Source of the DNA: an uncultured Pseudomonadota bacterium
GTDB lineage: Bacteria > Myxococcota_A > UBA796 > SXON01
Direction of reading: 5' to 3'
Length of the DNA: 64,000 nt
Assembly: GCA_903875225.1 (NCBI GenBank)
Contig: CAIQVJ010000089.1
Span: 1 to 64,000 of the forward strand
Every line of letters begins with the position of its first letter. Position 1 is the stretch's first letter. Of the stretch, positions 37,932 to 46,971 are shown piece after piece. Under the pieces are notes generated by a model that did not search any database, was not told where the DNA came from, and saw nothing but the letters and a program-made list of their open reading frames with translations. The translations under genes and the position numbers were made by a program.

Positions 37932-38435
37932 TCAGCCCGCCGCGAAAATCTCCGGCTTGATCGCCTGGAGTGCGCCATAGGCGACGATGCTCGCCACGTT
38001 CGAGACGTTCAGGCTCCGCGTGTTCCCGATCATCGGGAGGCAGTAGGCCCCGTGGGCGTCGACCAGCGACTGCGGCAGACCGACCGACTCCCGACCGAAG
38101 ATGTACACGTCGTCCAGGGCGAACGGGATCGCCGTGTACGGCCTCTCCGCGAGCGAGCTGAACAGGTAGCACCGACGATCCTGCGCCCAGCGCCAGAAGG
38201 CGCCTCCGTCCACGTGCTCGACCACGTCGACCTGGTGCCAGTAGTCGAGCCCCGCGCGTCGGACGGCCTTCGCGTCCGTCTCGAACCCGAGCGGGTGGAC
38301 GAGGTGCAGGCGCGCCTGCAGCGCGAGGCAGAGCCGCCCGACGTTTCCGGTGTTCTGCGGGATCTCCGGCTCGTACATGACGATGTGGAACAGGGGATCC
38401 GGGTGCTGCACGTCGCCCTTCTCGGAGCGGCTCAC
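37932..38435 (-). CDS. trmL: tRNA (cytidine(34)-2'-O)-methyltransferase (SPOUT)
   Basis: HIVMYEPEIPQNTGNVGRLCLALQARLHLVHPLGF...YIFGRESVGLP...RSLNVSNVASIVAYGAL. Confidence 0.93.
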   Translation of the reverse strand: MSRSEKGDVQHPDPLFHIVMYEPEIPQNTGNVGRLCLALQARLHLVHPLGFETDAKAVRRAGLDYWHQVDVVEHVDGGAFWRWAQDRRCYLFSSLAERPYTAIPFALDDVYIFGRESVGLPQSLVDAHGAYCLPMIGNTRSLNVSNVASIVAYGALQAIKPEIFAAG

Positions 38436-38881
38436 TGCCCGAGCGTCTCGGCCAGCAGCACCCGGGTCATCTGCTTCACGTCCCGGGCAAGCTGGCGGGC
38501 GATGGCGTACTGGAACTTGTCCGCGAGCGGGGCGTTCGACTGGTAGAGGAGGTCGAACGAATCGCGCGGCAGCTCTGCGACCTTGCCCGGACCTCGCGCG
38601 ACGCAGGTCGCGGCCCTCCGTCCGCGATCGAGCAGCGCGACCAGGCCGAACATCGAGCCCGGCCCCAGGACCGCGAGCACCCTGTCCCCCTGGTCGGACT
38701 GGCGACTCACCTCCACGGCGCCCTCGATCACCACGAAGAGCCGGTCCGGACGCTCCTCCTCCAGGACGAGCACCTCGCCGCTGTACACGTGCCGCTCGAC
38801 CATGGCTCCCGCAAGCTGCTCGAGCTCACGCGCCGAGAAGTCGTCGAACAGCCAGTCGTTCTCAAGAAGCTGGTCGAGCAT
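38432..38881 (-). CDS. Cyclic-nucleotide-binding-domain protein
   Basis: YSGEVLVLEEERPDRLFVVIEGAVEVSRQ...VLAVLGPGSMFGLVALLDRGRRAATCVA. Confidence 0.85.
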   Translation of the reverse strand: MLDQLLENDWLFDDFSARELEQLAGAMVERHVYSGEVLVLEEERPDRLFVVIEGAVEVSRQSDQGDRVLAVLGPGSMFGLVALLDRGRRAATCVARGPGKVAELPRDSFDLLYQSNAPLADKFQYAIARQLARDVKQMTRVLLAETLGQ

Positions 38882-39423
38882 CAGATCTCCTCGATCGGGA
38901 CGATGGAATTGGGCGGGAGCGTGGTGCCACCGAGCCAGCCGAAGGCCCGGCGGGCGGTGTGGCTGGACGTGGGCGCCGACGGGCTCACCACGAGCTCACA
39001 GGCGCGCAGGCGGAAGGACAGGTCGGAGATCAGGCCGGCGAGGAACACCCGGGCCGTGGCGGGGTGATCGCGGCGCAGCGCGAGAAAGTCGCCGTAGGTC
39101 ATCTCCACGGCCGCGCCGGCCGTGTGCCCGAAGACGTCGAACTCGGCCTGACCGGGCTCGATCAGCGGGATCGCGTTGGTCCAGCGCCCGGGCTGAAGCA
39201 CCCCGAGCGTGGCGGTGACCTCCGGCGTGGAGACCCGGAGCTCCACCTCGCCGCGGAGGATGAAGATCGCCCGCGCGGAGTGGGCTCCCTGCTTGCAGAT
39301 CTGCTCGCCCTCGGCGAAGGGGCGCGGGCGCAGCACGTCGAGCAGGGGTGCCAGCGCGGCGTCGTTCAGACCGCCACACAGTTTGGGGAAAAGGGTACGA
39401 AACCGCCCGGGGTCGATGGCCAT
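38881..39423 (-). CDS. Cyclic-nucleotide-binding-domain protein
   Basis: PFAEGEQICKQGAHSARAIFILRGEVELRV; ATGA overlap with the downstream paralogous-type gene. Confidence 0.8.
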   Translation of the reverse strand: MAIDPGRFRTLFPKLCGGLNDAALAPLLDVLRPRPFAEGEQICKQGAHSARAIFILRGEVELRVSTPEVTATLGVLQPGRWTNAIPLIEPGQAEFDVFGHTAGAAVEMTYGDFLALRRDHPATARVFLAGLISDLSFRLRACELVVSPSAPTSSHTARRAFGWLGGTTLPPNSIVPIEEI

Positions 39424-39454
39424 GCGTTGGAGTATCCAGATAGCGGTCTCCCGC

Positions 39455-40825
39455 ATGCAAAAAAGAGCAGACCTTCCGCGACAGACCGGGTCCAGGGGCG
39501 CTCACGCGGCGTTCATCAGCCTGTGCACGCTCGGGGGCTGCATGCACCCGCTCCCCGAGGCGCTCCTCACCGCAGACCCGGACATGGTCACCCGCGTCGC
39601 CGTTCACCTCGAGAACGACGAGCCGATCACCGCCCACGCCGAGTACGGCGATGCCGGGGACCCCCAGGAATCCTGGTCCCACACCCCGGATCAGACCGGC
39701 AGCACCCTCGACTTCACGGTCTACCTGCACGCCGACGCCACCAGCGGGGTCCGCGTGGTCGGAACGGACGCCACCGGGCGCGCGGTCGCCGGCCCGACGC
39801 AGGAGTTCCAGGTGGACAGCCTGCCCAGCGCGATCCCCGACTTCGGGAGCACCATCGACGTCACCCTCGAAGGTCTGGGGCCGTACCTGCTCACGAGCGA
39901 GATGAGCGCAGACCCCGCCGAGACCGCCGTTACGGTCGTCACCCTCGACGGGCGGCCCGTCTGGTACTGGCAGCCGGGTGACGGCGTGATCCCCTCCGCG
40001 CGCTTCGACGCGGCCACGGGCAGCATCTACGGGGAGGTCTTCGATCTTCCGAACGCCGGCTTCGCCTATACGTTCTCGATCCCGATCGCGGGGGGAGAGG
40101 TCGTGAAGCACGAGCTCACCTGGGCGCACCACGATGCCCTGCTCCTCGATGACGGCGTGACGGCCACGCTCGTGAGCACGTTCGGCGAATACGACGGGCA
40201 GCAGATCGCGGGGGACTCTATCGTCGAGATCGACGCCGATGGGAACGAACGCACCGTCTGGGACGCGTTCGACCACCTCACGCCGGCCGAGAACCACGCC
40301 TGGAACATCACGCAGTTCCCGGACGGGCAGCCCGACTGGACGCACGCCAACGGCCTCGACTACGACCCGGGCGAAGGCGCCTACTACCTCTCGTTGTGGG
40401 GCCCCGAGCAGATCGTCAAGGTGGATCGTGCGACGGGGAATACCGTGTGGGTGATGGGCGGCCCCGAGAACGACTTCGATTTTGGTGACGACCCGGGCTT
40501 CGGCCCCCAGCACGCGCCCGACTACGAGGACGGGCACCTGCGGGTGTTCGACAACCGCAACGGCTCCGGCTCACGCGCCTGCGACTACGTGGTGGACGCG
40601 TCCGCGCGCACCGCCACGCTGGACTGGTCGTTCGCGCCCGCGGATCCGGAGTGGGCGCTGGTGCTCGGAGACGTGACCGAGCGGGCGGATGGCTCGCACC
40701 TCCTGGGCTGGGGGAGCGCCGGCAACATCTTCGTGACCTCACCCGACGACCAGCTCGTGGGGTTCCTGCAGATGGTGAAGGCGCTCGCCGTCGGGCAGGT
40801 CACCGAGCTTGGGAGCATGCCATGA
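39455..40825 (+). CDS. Arylsulfotransferase (ASST)-like exported protein
   Basis: WDAFDHLTPAENHAWNITQFPDGQPDWTHANGLDYDPGEGAYYLSLWGPEQIVKVDRATGNTVWVMGG...FGPQHAPDYEDGHLRVFDN. Confidence 0.85.
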   Translation: MQKRADLPRQTGSRGAHAAFISLCTLGGCMHPLPEALLTADPDMVTRVAVHLENDEPITAHAEYGDAGDPQESWSHTPDQTGSTLDFTVYLHADATSGVRVVGTDATGRAVAGPTQEFQVDSLPSAIPDFGSTIDVTLEGLGPYLLTSEMSADPAETAVTVVTLDGRPVWYWQPGDGVIPSARFDAATGSIYGEVFDLPNAGFAYTFSIPIAGGEVVKHELTWAHHDALLLDDGVTATLVSTFGEYDGQQIAGDSIVEIDADGNERTVWDAFDHLTPAENHAWNITQFPDGQPDWTHANGLDYDPGEGAYYLSLWGPEQIVKVDRATGNTVWVMGGPENDFDFGDDPGFGPQHAPDYEDGHLRVFDNRNGSGSRACDYVVDASARTATLDWSFAPADPEWALVLGDVTERADGSHLLGWGSAGNIFVTSPDDQLVGFLQMVKALAVGQVTELGSMP

Positions 40826-43674
40826 AGCGATCGTGGATCATCGGAGGTCTGCTTTCCGGGGTCGGCGCGCTCGCGCTCGTCTCGGTCGACCCGGAGGCCC
40901 CTCCGGCCGGAAACCCGGTGTACAGCGAGGCGCTGGTCGTGCTGGATCGACTGCAGGACGCCGGCGAGCCCGTCGGGCGGATCCCGATGGAGTGGGCGGC
41001 CCCGACGATCGCGCGGGCAGGCCTGCGGGAGTGGGTGCAGACGCTGCCGCTCAAGGAAGACGTGAAGGTTCGGGTGCTCGCGAGCATCGATGCCCGGAAC
41101 CTGGTGGACGAGCTGATCCCCTTCGCGTTGTTCCTGAAGGAGGTCTACGGGCGCGCAGGCAGTGAGCCGATCAACGGCTTCGACGCGTGGGCACGGGTGA
41201 ACGTGACGCCCGGCCCCGGGCTCGAGCACGACAACTTCCGGTTCGAGGCTCCGGCCCCGGCGGCCTCGACCCCGACCGGGTTCCTCACCCCGGAGCGCAT
41301 CGCAGGCCTGGTCACGCTCTACGACGCAGCGTGGCTCTCCACCTCGCGTCCGGGCGACGACCTCGGCGAGCGCCTCCACTGCACCGCGGACGGCCCGGAC
41401 ATCCCGCCGGACCAGCTGGCCGCCCGGGTGGACGCCACGCGCCCCATCCTGCGCGGGCTCTTCGCCGAGGCCGCAGCGCAGATGGAGCCCGGCGACATCC
41501 GGACAGCCGCCGAGAAGATCACGACCGACGACGTTCGTCAGAGCGCGATCGCCGCGACCCTGCTGCAGTTCGTGGACGGGGAGGTGTGCAAGCACTATCG
41601 TGTGTTCGCCCGCCGCCTGGCCACCGAGCGCGCAGTCCGGAGCCTGCTGGACAGCGGGATCGACCACCCCGCCGATCCTGCCATGTGGACGTGGCTGCAC
41701 TACGAGGATCAGCGCCACCTGGCCGTGCAGATCATCGTGGACGGCCTGCAGGGTCGGCTCGTACGCGCGCTGGCGAACCCCACGGGCCTCGACCCCTACC
41801 TGGCCGGCCTGCTCGCGGCCGAGACCGCTGCGAAAGCCCTCCCGAAGCCGACGCCGTCTGCCGTTCGCGCCGCAGACGTGCACGAGGACTACCTCCCCGA
41901 CTTCGCGGTCCGCGGGGGGCACCCCACGCCGTACCTCGAGCACCTGCTCTCCACCGTCCAGCCCGGCATCGCCCTGCAGGGCATCTCGACCACGCCGACG
42001 ATCTCGGTGCGGAACCTCCCGATCGTCAAGACCGGCGCGCCGGTCGCGGGCGAGGGAGCAACCGGGATCCCCAACTTCCACTTCGTGGATCGGTCGACCG
42101 GGGAGGGGGGGCGGGCCTGGTACTTCTACGGCAACGACGCCGTGCAGCTCCCCGCGCTGGCGCGGGCCGCGGGGATGAAGACGCTGTTCGAGCGCCTGGA
42201 GCGCCTCGACACGATGAGCTGCGGGGCGCAGTACGACGAGCGGGCCGGGTACAGCTTCGACGCCTTCCTGAACCTCGCCATCGGGGAGCGGAAGCGCGAT
42301 TTTGGCGAGGCGATGTGCGCGGACGACCTGAACGTGCGTGCGCGGAACGAGGTGGAGCTCCGCGGGCTGCGGTCGGCGTTGCTGGAACGCGAAGCGGTGC
42401 TCTCCACCCCGCACCACGTCTGGGAGGTCTGGGACGCCTGGAACCAGCGCAACGAGCGGGTCCACGCGCACGCGTTGGCGGAGCGGATCGCCGCGCTCTC
42501 CGTCGAGGCGATGCCCGACCTGCTGCAATGGTACGACCCCTGGCCCGACCACTTCGCCCACGGCAAGGGCCCGCTCTCCGACGAGATCGTCAGCTCCACC
42601 GGGGAGCTTGCGCGCCTGGACCACTGGCTCGGCCTGGTCGACGCCGCCTACTCGACCGCGGGGGTGCGGGACCGCACGCTGTTCGGCATGGCCGGCGACC
42701 ACGGGCTCACCTCCGTGCACTGGTTCGTCCGGCCCGAGACCGAGGTGCTGGACGGCATGGGCAGGGACGGGATCCGGCTCAAGGTCACAAAGATCAGCTC
42801 CGACGAGGGGGAGGGGCCCCGGCTCACCGACCCGCTGCATCCCCCCTCGATGCGCGGCTGGGACGTGATCGTCGCATCCACGGCGGGCGGCAACTACATG
42901 ATGGACTGGTTTGTGGACCAGGGCGCCAACTGGAGCCGCCAACCCGTGCTCTCGGAGCTACGCGCGCTCAAGGTGCAATCCGGCCAGACCATCGACGTCG
43001 TCGACCAGATCGTGCGTCGCCTGGGTGCGAGCCTGGACTACCTCGTGGTGCGCGAGGGGCCCTGCGATCCCACGCAGGCCCACGTGTACCTCGAGGGGGA
43101 CCGGGACGGACGACGCGTCGTGGCCCACATCACGCGGGTTGGGGACAGGATCAGCTACGTCACGGACCCGGCGGCGGACCTGCTCGACGTGCGCACCCAC
43201 TCCCCGTGGGGGGCGATGCCCCAGTCCACCGAGGCCTGCACCGGGGTGAGCGCCTCGCCGAATCCGTCGGACTGGTGCGCCGAGTCCGAGTGGCGCTCGA
43301 AGAACTGGGCGACATCCAGGCCGGACGCCGTCGCCCAGCTAGCGCACCTCTACGACACCGACAGGGCCGGGACGGTGAACCTGTTCCCCAGGGACGGCAT
43401 CGGCTACAACACGGTCGTCCCCGGGCGCCACGCGGGCGAGAGCTACGCGGAGAAGGACGCGTTCGTCGGGGTGTGGGGCGCGCCGGTGGACGAAAACGCC
43501 GGGCAGGTGTCGGTCGCGGTGAACGGAGCGATGCCCGAGGCGATCTACGCGTGGATCACCGGGCAGGAGCCCGTCTCGGGCAAGGACGGCTGGGGGTATG
43601 AGCCGGTGCTGGACCAGGTCTTGAGGAAACAGGCGCCGCCTCAGAACCACGCGCAGGAGGAGTCCGAGAGGTAG
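40822..43674 (+). CDS. Large exported alkaline-phosphatase-superfamily-like protein
   Basis: IPNFHFVDRSTGEGGRAWYFYGNDAVQL, YDPWPDHFAHGKGPLSDEI, LFGMAGDHGLTSV metal-site-like motifs; ATGA overlap with the ASST gene. Confidence 0.65.
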   Translation: MKRSWIIGGLLSGVGALALVSVDPEAPPAGNPVYSEALVVLDRLQDAGEPVGRIPMEWAAPTIARAGLREWVQTLPLKEDVKVRVLASIDARNLVDELIPFALFLKEVYGRAGSEPINGFDAWARVNVTPGPGLEHDNFRFEAPAPAASTPTGFLTPERIAGLVTLYDAAWLSTSRPGDDLGERLHCTADGPDIPPDQLAARVDATRPILRGLFAEAAAQMEPGDIRTAAEKITTDDVRQSAIAATLLQFVDGEVCKHYRVFARRLATERAVRSLLDSGIDHPADPAMWTWLHYEDQRHLAVQIIVDGLQGRLVRALANPTGLDPYLAGLLAAETAAKALPKPTPSAVRAADVHEDYLPDFAVRGGHPTPYLEHLLSTVQPGIALQGISTTPTISVRNLPIVKTGAPVAGEGATGIPNFHFVDRSTGEGGRAWYFYGNDAVQLPALARAAGMKTLFERLERLDTMSCGAQYDERAGYSFDAFLNLAIGERKRDFGEAMCADDLNVRARNEVELRGLRSALLEREAVLSTPHHVWEVWDAWNQRNERVHAHALAERIAALSVEAMPDLLQWYDPWPDHFAHGKGPLSDEIVSSTGELARLDHWLGLVDAAYSTAGVRDRTLFGMAGDHGLTSVHWFVRPETEVLDGMGRDGIRLKVTKISSDEGEGPRLTDPLHPPSMRGWDVIVASTAGGNYMMDWFVDQGANWSRQPVLSELRALKVQSGQTIDVVDQIVRRLGASLDYLVVREGPCDPTQAHVYLEGDRDGRRVVAHITRVGDRISYVTDPAADLLDVRTHSPWGAMPQSTEACTGVSASPNPSDWCAESEWRSKNWATSRPDAVAQLAHLYDTDRAGTVNLFPRDGIGYNTVVPGRHAGESYAEKDAFVGVWGAPVDENAGQVSVAVNGAMPEAIYAWITGQEPVSGKDGWGYEPVLDQVLRKQAPPQNHAQEESER

Positions 43675-44306
43675 TTCGCGGCCCCGGACACCCAGTAGCC
43701 CGTCCCGAATTGTGCCCCCGACGCCTCGAAATGCCAGGTCGAGGTGCCGTCGGCTGCCTCGTCGATCGCATAGTCCTCGGAGTACGTCTCGTCGCCGTGG
43801 TACATCGGAGTGGGGCAGGTGGTCTGGTCGGTGTTGAGGTTCGCGGAGACCGTGAGGCCGAGGTCGCAGCCGGAGCAGTCGCCCTGCGTCGCGGTCATGT
43901 CCCACACGATCATGCAGTCCGCGCCACCGTGGCTCTTCCACGAGGTGTTGGCGTAGTAGTAGATCGCCTCCTGGCCGACCCAGGCGCTGCCCGACGTGTT
44001 GGTGTACTCGCCCCAGAAGTACTCGCGGGCGCCGTCCACGGTCTCGCCGCCCAGCGTCTCGCACGCATCGGAGTTGGGCACGATGGCTTCGCGCACGTCG
44101 AGGAGCAGGTCGGCATCGGCGTCCGAGTCCGTGTCGGCGTCGGTGTCGGAATCGGTGTCGGCATCCGAGTCGGCGTCGGAATCGGCGTCGGAGTCGGCGT
44201 CGGTGTCCGCGTCCCCATCCGGGCCGGTGCCCGAATCCTTGCCGCCGGTGCAGCCGATCGGGGCGAAGTACAAGGACGCGAGGGCAAGAAGGGGCAGGCA
44301 GCGCAT
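43641..44306 (-). CDS. Lipoprotein with Asp-rich repeat stalk
   Basis: FAPIGC lipobox, then GDADTDADSDADSDADSDADTDSDTDADTDSDADAD. Confidence 0.75.
   Translation of the reverse strand: MRCLPLLALASLYFAPIGCTGGKDSGTGPDGDADTDADSDADSDADSDADTDSDTDADTDSDADADLLLDVREAIVPNSDACETLGGETVDGAREYFWGEYTNTSGSAWVGQEAIYYYANTSWKSHGGADCMIVWDMTATQGDCSGCDLGLTVSANLNTDQTTCPTPMYHGDETYSEDYAIDEAADGTSTWHFEASGAQFGTGYWVSGAANYLSDSSCAWF
44109..44213 (-). repeat. Coding hexanucleotide-like (GAC-KCC)n repeat
   Basis: + strand GTCGGCATCGGCGTCCGAGTCCGTGTCGGCGTCGGTGTCGG... Confidence 0.8.
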
Positions 44307-44418
44307 GCGGACTCCGGGCAGCGGCAAAGGTAGCCCGATCGACGCGCGGAAGGCGACTCCGGGAGGCGCCTGGCGGCGACCGGGTGCGATCCCGGCGGAC
44401 TGAGGCTACATCTGACGG

Positions 44419-45447
44419 ATGCTCGCCCGAATGATCCCCCCGTTCCTCATCGGCCTCCTGGCGATCGGCGCGCTCGCGCCGGACGCGCTCGCCGGCGACC
44501 TCGACTACGGCTACACCCCCGCGCCAGGCCCCGGGGAGAACCCCGCCATCCTGATCACGCCCAACCGCCCCGTCGCGAGCCTGTACATCTCGATCGAGGC
44601 GGGCACGAAGAAGATCGAGACCACGAAGAAGAACCTGGCGGAGGGCGTGCAGATCCGCGTGGAGTGGCCGCGCGACACGAAGGTCACCCACGCCGAGGTG
44701 TTCCTGCGCGCGAACTACAGCGACGGCAGCGTGACCGAGAACACCGTCCCGATCGACTACTCGTTCAAGGGGCAGCTCTCGGTGGACCTCTCGCACGCGA
44801 GCGCCGACATCGCTGCAAAGACGCTCACCGTCAACGTCTCTGCGACCGTCACGTCGGCCGACCTCATCGCATACGGCGCCCACAAGGCGGAGCTGGATCG
44901 CTCGACGGTGCAGCTCTCCGCGGGGCCGGGCACGATCACGGTGCCCTTCGTGGGCGATCCCGCCGACGTGGTGATCCTCGACGTGACGCTCAAGAACGAC
45001 ACAGCCTACGCTGGCTTCACGTACTCGCCCTGGTTCCTCGACATCCCGCATGACGACGTGCTGTTCGCGAGTGACTCGGCCGACATCACCGCCGATCAGA
45101 CCTACAAGCTCCAGGCCACCCTCGAGCAGCTCAACGACGTCGTCGACAAGTACGGCGAGATGGTCCCTGTGAAGCTGTACATCGCCGGCTGCACCGACAC
45201 GGTCGGCGACTCCGGGCACAACAGCGATCTCTCCGGGCGGCGGGCGGACTCGATCGCCCGCTGGCTGCGCGCGAGCGGGTTCAAGTACCCGATCTACACG
45301 TACGGGTTCGGGGAGTCCCTGCTGGCGATCCCGACGGGCGACGGCGAGGACAACGCGGCGAACCGGCGCGCTCTCTACATGGTGGGCGCAAACCCACCAC
45401 CAGCCGGGTCCGGCATCCCTGCCGTCGGCTGGCGTGCGGTGAAGTAG
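44419..45447 (+). CDS. OmpA-family C-terminal domain protein
   Basis: LYIAGCTDTVGDSGHNSDLSGRRADSIARWLRASGFKYPIYTYGFGESLLAIPTGDGEDNAANRRALYMV. Confidence 0.85.
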   Translation: MLARMIPPFLIGLLAIGALAPDALAGDLDYGYTPAPGPGENPAILITPNRPVASLYISIEAGTKKIETTKKNLAEGVQIRVEWPRDTKVTHAEVFLRANYSDGSVTENTVPIDYSFKGQLSVDLSHASADIAAKTLTVNVSATVTSADLIAYGAHKAELDRSTVQLSAGPGTITVPFVGDPADVVILDVTLKNDTAYAGFTYSPWFLDIPHDDVLFASDSADITADQTYKLQATLEQLNDVVDKYGEMVPVKLYIAGCTDTVGDSGHNSDLSGRRADSIARWLRASGFKYPIYTYGFGESLLAIPTGDGEDNAANRRALYMVGANPPPAGSGIPAVGWRAVK

Positions 45448-46379
45448 TGGTCTGGCTCCTGTTGAGTGGCTGCCTCGAGAAGACGACGGGCGTGTTCATC
45501 CCGTTGAGCGCGGACTTCACCAACGGGCACGAGGAGGCGAGCACGGACCCCGGCACGGGCGACGGCGTGTGGCCGACCTTGAAGGACCCGAGGGTCCACA
45601 TCAAGGGCAGTGTCACCTCCGACGACAAGACTGCCCCGGTGCAGATCGACGTGAGCGTGGACGACCCGGACACCAGCAACAAGAGCGGGCAGATCCGCGT
45701 CGGGGCCCTGCACCTGGACAACGGCCCCGGGGAGTTCGAGTTCTACGCCCCGGTCGACGTCGTGCTGATCCACCTGCAGGCGTTCCAGGATCCGGTCGGC
45801 GACGGGCCGAGCGAGGATGACCCCTTCGCGCGCACCGACGTCACCATCGTGGATGCGAAGGACCCGGACGCTGCGCTGCTCGCGCTGCAGGTGGGTGCCC
45901 GTGGGGCGCCGGACGGGGGCGGGCAGGGAGACCCGAACCACCCCGGCACCGGGGACCCGAACCACCCCAGCGGGAGCGGCGATCCGAACAACCCGGGCGG
46001 AGACCCGAACGCGGGTGGAGGACAGGGCCCGCAGCCGTCGGGACCCCCCGGCGGGGAGGCAAGCGCCTTTCCTGGCGTCACGGACCTGATCACGCTGTCG
46101 GGCACGGTCTCCGGGCCAAGCTCGCCGATGGTCGTGGACTTCTTCAAGATCGACCCGGCAGGGCAGGGGGGGCGCACCCACCTGTTCAAGCTGGACACCG
46201 ACGGCGGGGCATGGAGCGCGAAGTTCCCGCGCGGGTTCGGGCAGATCCAGATCGAGGCCTTCGTGGACCCCCAGAAGGACGGCCCCACCCAGGGCGACCC
46301 GATGGTCTCGTGCCCCTGCAACCCGCTCACGATCGGGGAGGCCGACGTGACGGCCGTCGTGCTCGCGATTCCGGGCTAG
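45447..46379 (+). CDS. Lipoprotein with Gly-Asp-Pro-Asn repeat
   Basis: GTG start overlapping the upstream TAG by 1 nt; LLLSGC lipobox; GDPNHPGTGDPNHPSGSGDPNNPGGDPN. Confidence 0.7.
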   Translation: MVWLLLSGCLEKTTGVFIPLSADFTNGHEEASTDPGTGDGVWPTLKDPRVHIKGSVTSDDKTAPVQIDVSVDDPDTSNKSGQIRVGALHLDNGPGEFEFYAPVDVVLIHLQAFQDPVGDGPSEDDPFARTDVTIVDAKDPDAALLALQVGARGAPDGGGQGDPNHPGTGDPNHPSGSGDPNNPGGDPNAGGGQGPQPSGPPGGEASAFPGVTDLITLSGTVSGPSSPMVVDFFKIDPAGQGGRTHLFKLDTDGGAWSAKFPRGFGQIQIEAFVDPQKDGPTQGDPMVSCPCNPLTIGEADVTAVVLAIPG

Positions 46380-46441
46380 AACGCGCGGATCGGCAAGAGC
46401 CCGCGGGCAGCCAGCGGAATACACCGCGCGAAGGAGCCACC

Positions 46442-46792
46442 ATGAGCCACGCGATGACCTTCGGCGAAGAGCCTTCCTCCGATGACAAGCTGTGGGGCCT
46501 GATTGCGCACCTTTCCGCTTTCGTCGTGCCGTTCTTCGGAAGCCTCGTCATCTACCTCATCCACAAGGACAAGCCGTACATCGCCTACCATGCAGCGCAG
46601 TGCCTGGCGGCGCAGTTCGGGGTGTACGTGGCGGGTGCGATCATCTCGGTGATCGCGGCCGTGACCTGCGGGTTCGGCAGCGTGCTCTACCTTGCGCTGC
46701 TCCCGGCGCCGTTGCTGCCCCTGTACGGCGCCTGGTGCGCGTATTCCGGCGAGTGGAAGGGCTATCCGTTGATCGGGTCCGTGGGGAAGTAG
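46442..46792 (+). CDS. DUF4870-type small membrane protein
   Basis: DDKLWGLIAHLSAFVVPFFGSLVIYLIHKDKPYIAYHAAQCLAAQ. Confidence 0.85.
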   Translation: MSHAMTFGEEPSSDDKLWGLIAHLSAFVVPFFGSLVIYLIHKDKPYIAYHAAQCLAAQFGVYVAGAIISVIAAVTCGFGSVLYLALLPAPLLPLYGAWCAYSGEWKGYPLIGSVGK

Positions 46793-46830
46793 CTCCGGGA
46801 TTCCGTCGTCCCAACTGTGACGCATCCTGA

Positions 46831-46936
46831 CACGCCGGGCAAACCGGTAGAATCAGGCCTTTCTGCTGCTGCGCGGCCGGGCCGCGATGGAAGCTTTGCC
46901 GATGGTGGCGTGCTTCAGGCAGGCGACAGGCGTGCT
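46831..46936 (+). ncRNA. Candidate structured 5'-leader RNA (three-way junction) upstream of a secreted protein
   Basis: Nested complementarities: CACGCC/GGCGTG, GGCAAA/TTTGCC, CGGTAGAA/TTCTGCTG, CGCGGC/GCCGCG; second GGCGTGCT copy at 46929. Confidence 0.3.
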
Positions 46937-46971
46937 ATGACGGCGCGTCCGATTTTTCTGGAGTTGCCCTC

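Noticed and set aside
46837-46904. Canonical c-di-GMP-I (GEMM) riboswitch
   Set aside because: GGGCAAACC and TTGCCGATGG are present but the GGACGCAAAGCC core and tetraloop-receptor elements are missing; kept only as an unclassified RNA candidate.
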